Part shown: positions 1 to 7,089 of the stretch, piece by piece
How the letters are laid out: each line of letters opens with the position of its first letter
Numbering within the stretch: position 1 is the stretch's first letter
From: Prevotellaceae bacterium
GTDB taxonomy: Bacteria > Bacteroidota > Bacteroidia > Bacteroidales > Bacteroidaceae
Length of the DNA: 35,185 bases
Direction: 5' to 3'
Assembly: GCA_028726625.1 (NCBI GenBank)
Contig: JAQYPT010000038.1
Location: forward strand, 1-35,185
Program-made: the position numbers and the translations under genes
The notes under the pieces: generated by a model
What the model saw: only the letters and a program-made list of their open reading frames with translations
What the model was told of the DNA's origin: nothing
The model's database searches: none

Positions 1-34
1 TGCCAGATGGATATTTCTTTTTGCGGACAAACAT
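1..34 (-). CDS. N-terminus of a probable IS transposase, cut by the window edge
   Basis: Reading leftward from the ATG at 34-32 gives MFVRKKKYPSG before the window ends. Openings of the form MF(V/I)RxKKxxSG are, from memory, typical of the IS4/IS1634-type DDE transposases common in Bacteroidota. A perfect minus-strand -7 box lies 40 nt upstream (81-74) and an inverted repeat lies between the box and the start, as in many IS ends. Only 11 codons are visible, so the family call rests on a short match and on context. Another protein starting with a basic segment cannot be excluded. Confidence 0.4.
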   Translation of the reverse strand, partial: MFVRKKKYPSG

Positions 35-43
35 AGTTAAAAT

Positions 44-80
44 ATCTTTCGTGTCACCCAATATTAGATGACACAAAGAT
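44..80. repeat. Inverted repeat overlapping the promoter of the left-edge gene
   Basis: The arms ATCTTTCGTGTCA (44-56) and TGACACAAAGAT (69-80) are complementary apart from one bulged base, around a 12-nt loop. On the minus strand the outer arm contains most of the -7 box and the transcript would begin inside the hairpin. It could be an operator, a terminal structure of the IS, or an RNA hairpin that blocks translation from read-through transcripts. Confidence 0.6.
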
Positions 81-81
81 A
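74..81 (-). promoter_or_regulatory. -7 box TATCTTTG for the left-edge gene
   Basis: The minus-strand sequence TATCTTTG matches the Bacteroidota -7 consensus TAnnTTTG exactly. It points toward the partial transposase start at 34. No clear -33 TTTG was seen. Confidence 0.5.
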
Positions 82-142
82 CAAAATAGTGTTTATCAAC
101 CAGTTATAAAATACATGTTTTTTGAGTGACGAAGTCAGGAGT

Positions 143-341
143 TAAGGCTGGTTCTATAAATTACCACCGCATATAGTCATTAAAATTTTATGAAATACGT
201 TTTGTTATCTTTTGGCTTCTTTTTGGTTCAAAATGTAAGATTGTTCAGTCGTGTAGCTCGCTACACTCCTTCACTCTCTTGCATTTTGACCTCAAAAATA
301 AGCTCAAAATCTAACAAAGCTAATTTATAGAACCAGCCTTA
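143..341. mobile_element. 199-bp fold-back (MITE-like) element
   Basis: The ends 143-163 and 321-341 are 21-bp perfect inverted repeats (outer sequence TAAGGCTGGTTCTATAAATT...). Inside them, 199-257 and 260-320 are imperfect complements that meet at a short palindrome, GTGTAGC-TC-GCTACAC (251-266). The whole element can fold into one long hairpin, with a 35-nt unpaired segment (164-198) in the left arm. No ORF of note lies inside. Size, terminal repeats and lack of coding capacity fit a non-autonomous miniature element. I see no convincing target-site duplication, so mobility is an inference. Confidence 0.7.
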
Positions 342-546
342 GAGGTATGCGTCAATCTTGTGTCACTGCTGTGATGCAGAGGCGTAATAGAAGAAATTGT
401 CAGATATTTTCATCGTTTTTTACCCCAAAAACAGCTGTTGAAAACTGTTCATCTGGAAAAAATCAATAGGTACAGCGGATGCAAGCAGGCAACAATTTAG
501 GAAGAAAAAACGTATTTTTACACAAAAATATTGATTTTGTCCGCTC

Positions 547-678
547 AGAAGCATCCTTTTGTCTTGTCATCTGTATGCTTTAACGGGCTAAAAGCATGCA
601 GATAAACTGCCAAGAGCATTGTTATTGCTGCCTAAAAGCTATGCTGTTGGCATCTGAAAGCCTAAATGATGAAGTGTT
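547..678. repeat. Degenerate 22-bp tandem array A (six units)
   Basis: Units begin at 547, 569, 591, 613, 635 and 657, exactly 22 bp apart. The best-conserved are 591-612, 613-634 and 635-656. They share a start like AA(A/G)GCAT(G/T) and, in the middle units, an end like CTGCC(T/A)A. The array lies between the fold-back element and the cyd operon and does not look coding. Related units occur in arrays at 24063-24150 and 31143-31252. Confidence 0.65.
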
Positions 679-899
679 TTGGACTGCTTGTTTGCGTAAG
701 TGATTGTGTAATAGAGCGGTATGAAAGTGGCTCGTACTTGCCGTATTTGCCAGCCAAAGGTATGTTACTTGCAAATACGCCCGGGATTTGAAGGCTCGTT
801 GTCAAGAAAAATCATGTATCCATATCGGCTTGAATTTGTTTCTTCTAACGTTGTGAATAATTTTTTTTACGAAAAAGTACAACTTTACATATATTTTAT

Positions 900-907
900 T
901 ACCTTTA
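900..907 (+). promoter_or_regulatory. Possible -7 box (TACCTTTA) of the cyd operon
   Basis: TACCTTTA matches TAnnTTTG in seven of eight positions and ends 20 nt before the DUF4492 start codon at 928, a usual leader length. No clear -33 TTTG was seen at the expected distance. Confidence 0.4.
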
Positions 908-927
908 CACCCGAAAACTACTTTACT

Positions 928-1152
928 ATGAATAAAAACAGCTTTATTTATCGAGCTTTTGATTTGTACTATGATGGCTTTAAGCACATGACTGTAGGTA
1001 AAACACTATGGACTGTAATTTTGATTAAACTCTTCATCATGTTCGCTATTCTGAAAGTATTCTTCTTTCCTGATTTCATCAAGCAGAACTCGCAAAAAGG
1101 CGATGAAGCAGATTTTGTATCTACCGAGATGATTAAACGAAACATTCATTAA
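928..1152 (+). CDS. DUF4492 family small membrane protein
   Basis: A 74-residue protein with a conserved-looking N-terminus (FIYRAFDLYYDGFKHMTVGK), one hydrophobic segment at about residues 27-49 and a short charged tail. DUF4492 proteins are regularly found immediately upstream of cydAB in Bacteroidota and some Campylobacterota, and this copy ends 12 nt before cydA. A role in assembly or stability of cytochrome bd, comparable to CydX/CydH-type small subunits, is an inference from position. The reading frame is open upstream to 721, but the start at 928 matches the family N-terminus and follows a plausible promoter at 900-907. Confidence 0.8.
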   Translation: MNKNSFIYRAFDLYYDGFKHMTVGKTLWTVILIKLFIMFAILKVFFFPDFIKQNSQKGDEADFVSTEMIKRNIH

Positions 1153-1164
1153 ATACATTACATT

Positions 1165-2727
1165 ATGCACAATCTGTTATTAGACATTTCGGCACAAACG
1201 ATCGACTGGTCGCGTGCCCAATTTGCTTTAACAGCCATTTATCACTGGCTTTTTGTTCCATTAACGCTGGGTCTTGCCGTCGTTATGGGAATTATGGAAA
1301 CTCGCTATTATCGTACCCGTGACCCTTTTTGGAAGGATGCGGCGCGGTTTTGGCAAAAGCTGTTTGGTATTAATTTCGCCATGGGTGTGGCAACAGGACT
1401 CATCTTGGAATTCGAATTTGGTACCAACTGGAGCAACTACTCATGGTTTGTAGGCGACATCTTCGGTGCTCCGTTGGCTATCGAGGGTATTATTGCTTTC
1501 TTCATGGAGGCTACCTTCGTGGCTGTGATGTTCTTTGGTTGGAAGAAAGTGTCTCCTGGTTTCCACCTGGCTTCAACGTGGCTCACGGGGTTGGGCGCTA
1601 CCATCTCTGCATGGTGGATTCTGGTAGCCAACGCTTGGATGCAGTTGCCTGTTGGACAGGAGTTTAATCCAGATACCATGCGCTTTGAGATGAACTCGTT
1701 TATGGACGTGGCCTTGTCGCCCTTTGCCGTGGACAAGTTCTGTCATACCGTGACCTCTTCATGGATTATCGGTGCTGTGTTTACTGTGGCCGTAAGTAGT
1801 TGGTACTTACTTAAGAAGCGTGATCACAAGCTGGCTATCGAAAGTATGAAGATAGGTAGTATCTTTGGCTTGGCAGCTGTGGCATTGACATTGATTACCG
1901 GACACAGCTCAGCTATCCAGGTTGGCAAGGTACAGCCTATGAAACTGGCTTCGATGGAAGCGCTTTACAATGGTGGAACCGGCCAGGGACTGACGGTCTT
2001 TGCAGCTGTTAACCCATTTAAGCAACCCGACTATGCGAACCAACAAGAGCCACCGATGAAGATGGCTGTGCCTAATGGCTTGTCATTCTTGGCAACCTTA
2101 GACGCCAACGGATATGTGCCTGGAGTGAATGACCTGCTGAATGGTTATACCAAACCAGACGGAACGAAGGTTATCTCTGTAGAAGAAAAGATGAAGCGCG
2201 GCCAGATGGCCATTGCAGCGCTGCAAGATTATCGTTCTGGCAAGAAGGATGAAGCTACCAAGCAGATTCTGAAAGACAACATGCCTTATTTTGGTTATGG
2301 CTATGTAAAATCGCCCCATCAAGTCGTTCCGTTCATTCCAGTGAACTTTTGGGCATTCAGAGTGATGGTTGGCATTGGTATGTTGTTGATTTTATTCTTT
2401 ATCTGTTCGCTTTTCATCGTTTACAAGAAAGATATTATCAAGCATCGCTGGTTGTTGATTTCGGGCATCGTGCTGTTGCCATGCGCTTACCTGGCCTCTC
2501 AATCAGGTTGGTTAGTGGCTGAGTTTGGCCGTCAGCCGTGGACCATTCAGGATATGTTGCCGACATGGGTTGCCGTGTCTGACATTAAACCGAGTTCGGT
2601 TATCGTCACCTTCTTCATATTCTTGATTCTCTTCACCGCCATGTTGGCTGTCGAGATTAACATTCTTTGCAAGGCTATTAAGAAAGGTCCTGAGAATAGT
2701 GAAATGTCAAATCAGGTTGAATTATAA
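1165..2727 (+). CDS. cydA: Cytochrome bd quinol oxidase subunit I
   Basis: The 520-residue protein is the haem-bearing subunit of cytochrome bd, which oxidises quinol and reduces oxygen to water at the inner membrane. Visible landmarks are H27 in the first helix (QFALTAIYHWLF, haem b595/d ligand position), E107 and E115 in the GDIFGAPLAIEG...FMEATF segment (proton path and haem region), H194 in DKFCHTV (haem b558), and the quinol motif around K260 and E265 (KVQPMKLASMEAL). A long hydrophilic Q-loop follows before the helix containing FWAFRVMVGIGM, which carries the b558 methionine. Length is close to E. coli CydA (522). It is followed after 17 nt by cydB. The enzyme suits growth at low oxygen in an otherwise anaerobic organism. 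Confidence 0.97.
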   Translation: MHNLLLDISAQTIDWSRAQFALTAIYHWLFVPLTLGLAVVMGIMETRYYRTRDPFWKDAARFWQKLFGINFAMGVATGLILEFEFGTNWSNYSWFVGDIFGAPLAIEGIIAFFMEATFVAVMFFGWKKVSPGFHLASTWLTGLGATISAWWILVANAWMQLPVGQEFNPDTMRFEMNSFMDVALSPFAVDKFCHTVTSSWIIGAVFTVAVSSWYLLKKRDHKLAIESMKIGSIFGLAAVALTLITGHSSAIQVGKVQPMKLASMEALYNGGTGQGLTVFAAVNPFKQPDYANQQEPPMKMAVPNGLSFLATLDANGYVPGVNDLLNGYTKPDGTKVISVEEKMKRGQMAIAALQDYRSGKKDEATKQILKDNMPYFGYGYVKSPHQVVPFIPVNFWAFRVMVGIGMLLILFFICSLFIVYKKDIIKHRWLLISGIVLLPCAYLASQSGWLVAEFGRQPWTIQDMLPTWVAVSDIKPSSVIVTFFIFLILFTAMLAVEINILCKAIKKGPENSEMSNQVEL

Positions 2728-2744
2728 ATAAGAAAGGTAATACA

Positions 2745-3890
2745 ATGATTACATATAGTTTTTTACAACATTACTGGTGGTTTCTTGTTTCTTTGTTAGG
2801 AGCCTTACTGGTATTCTTGATGTTTGTTCAGGGTGCTAACTCTTTGGTGTTCAACCTGGGTAAGACCGAACATGAGCGTAGAATGGTTGTCAACAGTACG
2901 GGACGCAAGTGGGAAACCACTTTCACGACGTTGGTTACTTTTGGCGGTGCTTTCTTCGCTTCGTTTCCTTTGTTTTACAGTACCAGCTTCGGCGGTGCTT
3001 ATTGGTTGTGGATGATTATTCTCTTCTCGTTTGTTGTTCAGGCGGTGAGCTATGAATTTCAAAACAAACTGGGAAACATCTTAGGAGTGAAGACTTTCCA
3101 ATGGTGCTTGGTCATCAATGGTATTTTGGGTCCTGTTTTGTTGGGTGGTGCCGTTGCAACATTCTTCAACGGTTCTAACTTCTTGGTCGACAAAATCAAC
3201 ATCACCAATGGCATGGCACCGGTGATTAGCAGGTGGGCTAACTACAGTCATGGCCTGGATGCGTTGCTGGATATATGGAATGTAGTGCTGGGTTTGGCCG
3301 TGTTCTTCTTGGCTCGCATCTTGGGTTTGCTCTACATTATTAATAATGTGGCCGATGATACGCTGCGCGCTCGTAGCCGTAAGCATCTTATTTACAATAC
3401 AGGTGCATTCTTGTTGCTGTTCCTTCCGTTCTTAATTAGAACCTTGTTGAAGGATGGTTTCGCCTATGACCCAGCCACTGGCGTGATTTCTATGGAGTCG
3501 ATGAAGTATCTATACAACCTGTTAGACATGTGGTATCTTGCTGTTGTCTTGCTGGTTGGTGTGGTATTGCTGCTGTTCGGCATTGTCAAGACCGTATTGA
3601 GTAACACCTATATCAAGGGTATTTGGCCGGCAGGTATCGGCGTAGTCTTGGTTGTTTTGGTTCTGTTGCTCATTGCTGGTTGGAACAATACAGCTTATTA
3701 TCCTTCTAATGCTGATTTGCAGAGCTCACTGACCATTATGAACAGTAGTAGTAGTGAATTTACATTACGCACCATGGCCATTGTTTCACTCTTCATTCCA
3801 TTCGTCCTTGCTTATATTGTTTATGTATGGCATGCCATGGATAGCAAGAAAATCACGAAAGAAGAGATTAAACATGGGGATGCTTATTAA
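2745..3890 (+). CDS. cydB: Cytochrome bd quinol oxidase subunit II
   Basis: A 381-residue polytopic protein with about nine hydrophobic segments, matching the CydB length and pattern (start MITYSFLQHYWWFLVSLLGALLVFLMFVQGAN, with the conserved QGAN-type turn). It pairs with CydA and holds no haem itself. It lies 17 nt after cydA in one transcript with the DUF4492 gene, and a clear hairpin terminator follows at 3910-3957. No cydCD-type assembly transporter is in the window. Confidence 0.95.
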   Translation: MITYSFLQHYWWFLVSLLGALLVFLMFVQGANSLVFNLGKTEHERRMVVNSTGRKWETTFTTLVTFGGAFFASFPLFYSTSFGGAYWLWMIILFSFVVQAVSYEFQNKLGNILGVKTFQWCLVINGILGPVLLGGAVATFFNGSNFLVDKINITNGMAPVISRWANYSHGLDALLDIWNVVLGLAVFFLARILGLLYIINNVADDTLRARSRKHLIYNTGAFLLLFLPFLIRTLLKDGFAYDPATGVISMESMKYLYNLLDMWYLAVVLLVGVVLLLFGIVKTVLSNTYIKGIWPAGIGVVLVVLVLLLIAGWNNTAYYPSNADLQSSLTIMNSSSSEFTLRTMAIVSLFIPFVLAYIVYVWHAMDSKKITKEEIKHGDAY

Positions 3891-3909
3891 GCATATCAAA
3901 TCATAAAAG

Positions 3910-3957
3910 AATGTGACTAAATTCGGTGAGATACTTGAGTTTGGTCACATTTTTTTT
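3910..3957 (+). terminator. Intrinsic terminator of the cyd operon
   Basis: Arms AATGTGACTAAATTC (3910-3924) and GAGTTTGGTCACATT (3937-3951) pair over 15 positions, including two G-U pairs in RNA, around a 12-nt loop. A run of eight T follows. It begins 20 nt after the cydB stop. Confidence 0.9.
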
Positions 3958-4002
3958 ATCGAATAACTTTGATGTTGCGGTGTGTGAAAACGCTTCCAGG
4001 GC

Positions 4003-4033
4003 TTGGTGAATTGCTAAATGTTTCGTATTTTTG
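4003..4033 (+). promoter_or_regulatory. nth promoter: TTG, 20-nt spacer, TATTTTTG
   Basis: TTG at 4003-4005 and the exact -7 box TATTTTTG at 4026-4033 have near-ideal spacing. The box ends only 4 nt before the ATG at 4038, so transcription should start at or next to the start codon and the mRNA would be leaderless or nearly so. Confidence 0.7.
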
Positions 4034-4037
4034 TGAT

Positions 4038-4688
4038 ATGACACGAAAGGAAAGATATCAATATATTCTCGATTATTTCAGAAAAACAACGCCCATCGTT
4101 ACGACCGAGCTTGAGTTTGGGTCGGCTTTTCAGCTGTTGGTTGCCACATTGTTAAGTGCGCAATGCACCGATAAGCGCATCAATCAGGTGACACCGGCTT
4201 TATTTTTGCGTTATCCCGACGCACAGTCGATGGCACAGGCAACGCCCGAAGAGGTGTTGGAGTATGTGCGCAGCGTGAGTTATCCCAACGCCAAATCACG
4301 ACATTTGGTGGAGATGGCGCGAATGTTGGTAAGCGATTTCGGCGGAGAAGTGCCAGATAATATCGCCGATTTGGTGAAATTGTCTGGCGTAGGACGCAAG
4401 ACGGCCAATGTAGTGCAAGCTGTTTGGTATGGAAAAGCAAAGATTGCCGTTGATACTCACGTCTATAGAGTGAGCCATCGCATGGGGTTGGTGTCACAAA
4501 AGGCCAACACTCCCTTGAAAGTTGAACTTGAATTGATGAAGTACATCCCTGAAGAGGATGTGTCAAGTGCACACCATTGGCTGCTTTTGCATGGCAGATA
4601 TATCTGTCAAAGTCAGCGTCCCAAGTGTGAAAAGTGCCAATTTGAACAAATTTGTCCTAAGCGATTGACATCTTCCAAACTAGCATGA
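4038..4688 (+). CDS. nth: Endonuclease III (DNA glycosylase/AP lyase)
   Basis: This 216-residue protein removes oxidised pyrimidines and cleaves the abasic strand in base-excision repair. The helix-hairpin-helix LSGVGRKTANVV carries the catalytic lysine K121, and the aspartate D139 lies in AVDTHVYRV. The C-terminal 4Fe-4S loop is complete: C190, C197, C200 and C206 with C-X6-C-X2-C-X5-C spacing. The frame is open upstream to 3969, but the start at 4038 gives the usual Nth N-terminus (MTRKERYQYILDYF) and the -7 box at 4026-4033 excludes an earlier start. Confidence 0.96.
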   Translation: MTRKERYQYILDYFRKTTPIVTTELEFGSAFQLLVATLLSAQCTDKRINQVTPALFLRYPDAQSMAQATPEEVLEYVRSVSYPNAKSRHLVEMARMLVSDFGGEVPDNIADLVKLSGVGRKTANVVQAVWYGKAKIAVDTHVYRVSHRMGLVSQKANTPLKVELELMKYIPEEDVSSAHHWLLLHGRYICQSQRPKCEKCQFEQICPKRLTSSKLA

Positions 4689-4690
4689 AT

Positions 4691-4778
4691 CGTCTTTGAA
4701 ACTTGCCTAAAACATCTTTGTATCTTGCCTAAACCATCTTTGAAATTAGCATCGTATATCTTTAAAACATCGATTATA
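4691..4778. repeat. Degenerate 22-bp tandem array B (four units)
   Basis: Units at 4691-4712, 4713-4734, 4735-4756 and 4757-4778 share CATCTTTG/ATCTTTA at the start, and the first two also share ACTTGCCTAAA or TCTTGCCTAAA. The last unit contains a possible -7 box (TATCTTTA, 4757-4764) and runs into the ATG of the next gene at 4778. Confidence 0.7.
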
Positions 4779-5488
4779 TGAACATCCAACGCATCTTAAA
4801 ATATTTAGAGCGCATTGCCAAGAATAACAATCGTGACTGGTATCAAGCCCATAAAGACGAATATTTGGCTTGTCGCAACGATTTTGAGGAGGGGGTGAAT
4901 AGCGCTATCGCAGCCATCTCTAAGTTTGATGCCTCCGTATCGCATGTAACAGCCAAGGAAGCGTGCTTCCGTTTTAATCGTGACACACGTTTCTCGCCCG
5001 ACAAATCGCCCTATAAAAGGCATTTTGGCGCATACATTAGTGCCAAAGGTCGTAAGTCGTTGCATGCTGGTTACTACATCCATGTGCAACCAGGCCATTG
5101 CCTGTTGTCGGCCGGGGCTTATTGGTTGCCCACCCATATCTTGACCTCTTGCCGCAATGAGATTATGGGCAACATTGACGAGTGGCGAAGATGTGTGGAG
5201 AATGGCAAGTTTGTTCATTTCTTTGGTTATGCCACTCAGGGTTCGTGGAGTGATGAACAGGCATCGGACAAGGGCTTTGGAATCAGTCGATTGAAGACCT
5301 GTCCGAAGGGCTTTCCAGCCGATTATGAGTTTATCGACTATCTTCGAATGAAAGATTATGCCTGCTGGCATCGGGTTGAAGATGATTTCTTTGCGGGCAA
5401 TGGTTGGATAGAACCCATGACAGAGTTATTCAAGGTGGCTCAACCCATGATGGAATTCACCAATCGTGTGATTGATGATTATGAATAA
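4778..5488 (+). CDS. DUF2461 family protein
   Basis: A 236-residue soluble protein with the family's hallmarks: NNNRDWYQAHKDEY near the N-terminus (about residues 16-30), the central block FRFNRDTRFSPDKSPYKRHF (about 66-85), then GYYIHVQPG. The function of DUF2461 is not established, and I see no recognisable catalytic triad or metal site. It lies 89 nt after nth and 40 nt before comEC on the same strand, so co-transcription with comEC is possible. A weak promoter-like box lies within the repeat array just upstream. Confidence 0.85.
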   Translation: MNIQRILKYLERIAKNNNRDWYQAHKDEYLACRNDFEEGVNSAIAAISKFDASVSHVTAKEACFRFNRDTRFSPDKSPYKRHFGAYISAKGRKSLHAGYYIHVQPGHCLLSAGAYWLPTHILTSCRNEIMGNIDEWRRCVENGKFVHFFGYATQGSWSDEQASDKGFGISRLKTCPKGFPADYEFIDYLRMKDYACWHRVEDDFFAGNGWIEPMTELFKVAQPMMEFTNRVIDDYE

Positions 5489-5528
5489 TCTGACGGCAAC
5501 TACGAATCAATTTGATGGACAATGATGA

Positions 5529-7073
5529 ATGAAAGTGCGTGACTGGCTGCAACTTTATCCCCTCTTTAGGGTTGTCTTGGCATTGATTGTAGGTCTTGTT
5601 GCAGGCGACTCTTTCGGGTTTGTCGTGCCAACATGGCTGTGGTTGGTCATCGCTTCATCTGCCTTGTTAATCGCATTAGCGTGCAACCGATGGAAAACAG
5701 CGCAGGGAGTGGCCATTCTTTTCACCGTGATGTGCTTTGGCATGCTGCTCATGACCATGCAGAAAAACCGATTAGCTGTACCCATTCTCGAGGAAGAACA
5801 TGTGTCTGAAGCCGTCGTGATGACCACACCAAAGGTGAGAGGTAAGGTAATTCAGTGCGATTTGTATGTACTTTCCGGCACTTTATCTAACCAAAAAGTG
5901 AGGGCATCGATATTGCGCGATACCGTTGAAAGGCGTTATGAGGCGTTGAAAGTGGGCGATGGAGTTAGGTTTCGTTCGGCCTTTCAGCCCATTCGGAATT
6001 ATCCCTCAGCCCGTCATTTCAATTATCAACGGTGGATGGCGATACGGGGTTATCGGGCGCAAACGTTCATCTATCATCGTCATTGGGTGCAATGCCAGCT
6101 TGATTTGACGTGTATGCCTCGGTTTGAACGATTGCGTTTGAAGGCGCAAAAGGTGCGAGAAAAACTACTAAGTTATTATGCTGCCCATGGTCTTGATGAT
6201 CAAGATTATGCCGTCTTGGCTGCGATGACGTTGGGAGAAAAGTCGTTTTTGTCCAAACAAACCAAGGAAATCTTTTCCATTTCGGGCGCTTCTCATGTGT
6301 TGGCCCTGTCTGGTTTGCATCTTAGTATCATCTACGGATTGCTTGTCTTGGTGCTGGGTGGGCGAGGGTTGCGGCGTGTTTTCAGTCTTGCTTTCGTGGT
6401 ATTGACCGTTTGGGTCTATGTGTTTTTAACGGGAATGTCATCAAGTGTCATGCGTTCTGCCATCATGCTCACCGTTTATTCATTGGTGTCACTGCTCAAC
6501 CGCGATAAGATGTCGCTCAATGCCCTGTCACTTACGGCCATCGTGATGTTGCTGCTGCATCCGTTGAGCTTATGGGATGTGGGTTTCCAACTGTCTTTTA
6601 TGGCTGTTGCGGCTATTCTATTACTTTATCGACCCATTGAGCGTTGGATGCCAGAAGCCATCCTCGTCAGGTCTGCCGTTATGGGAAAGTTGTGGGGAAT
6701 GATGGCCGTATCGTTGGCGGCACAGCTCGGTACGGCTCCGTTGGTGGCCTATTATTTCGGCCGTTTTTCGTGTTACTTCCTTCTTACCAACCTGTTGGCC
6801 ATCCCACTGACCGTCCTCATCCTCTATACCTCCTGTCTTTTGTTCGCCTTGTACTTTGCACCGTTGTTGCAAAGTGTCGTGGCTGTCGCGCTAACTTGGA
6901 TGACCCGTGTGCTCAATCACTACCTGGCGCTCCTCGCAAACTGGCCGGGAGCGAGCGTTGAAGGTATTCACATCAATGTTTGGCAGTTAGCACTCATGTA
7001 TGTCATCATTGCTTGTGTTTGCTGGGTTGCATCTTATTTACGTCAAGCATACGTTCGTTCGCGCATCATGTGA
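5529..7073 (+). CDS. comEC: ComEC/Rec2-type DNA-uptake channel protein
   Basis: This 514-residue inner-membrane protein belongs to the channel family that moves single-stranded DNA into the cytoplasm during transformation. N-terminal helices are followed by a hydrophilic OB-like segment (about residues 90-200), then the Competence domain from about 220 on, with the signature SGASHVLALSGLHLSIIYG and many hydrophobic helices. The C-terminal metallo-beta-lactamase domain found in Bacillus ComEC is absent, which is usual in many Bacteroidota. Whether the organism is competent cannot be told. The gene ends 16 nt from the convergent ABC ATPase gene. Confidence 0.88.
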   Translation: MKVRDWLQLYPLFRVVLALIVGLVAGDSFGFVVPTWLWLVIASSALLIALACNRWKTAQGVAILFTVMCFGMLLMTMQKNRLAVPILEEEHVSEAVVMTTPKVRGKVIQCDLYVLSGTLSNQKVRASILRDTVERRYEALKVGDGVRFRSAFQPIRNYPSARHFNYQRWMAIRGYRAQTFIYHRHWVQCQLDLTCMPRFERLRLKAQKVREKLLSYYAAHGLDDQDYAVLAAMTLGEKSFLSKQTKEIFSISGASHVLALSGLHLSIIYGLLVLVLGGRGLRRVFSLAFVVLTVWVYVFLTGMSSSVMRSAIMLTVYSLVSLLNRDKMSLNALSLTAIVMLLLHPLSLWDVGFQLSFMAVAAILLLYRPIERWMPEAILVRSAVMGKLWGMMAVSLAAQLGTAPLVAYYFGRFSCYFLLTNLLAIPLTVLILYTSCLLFALYFAPLLQSVVAVALTWMTRVLNHYLALLANWPGASVEGIHINVWQLALMYVIIACVCWVASYLRQAYVRSRIM

Positions 7074-7089
7074 CCAGCATTTTTCGTGT

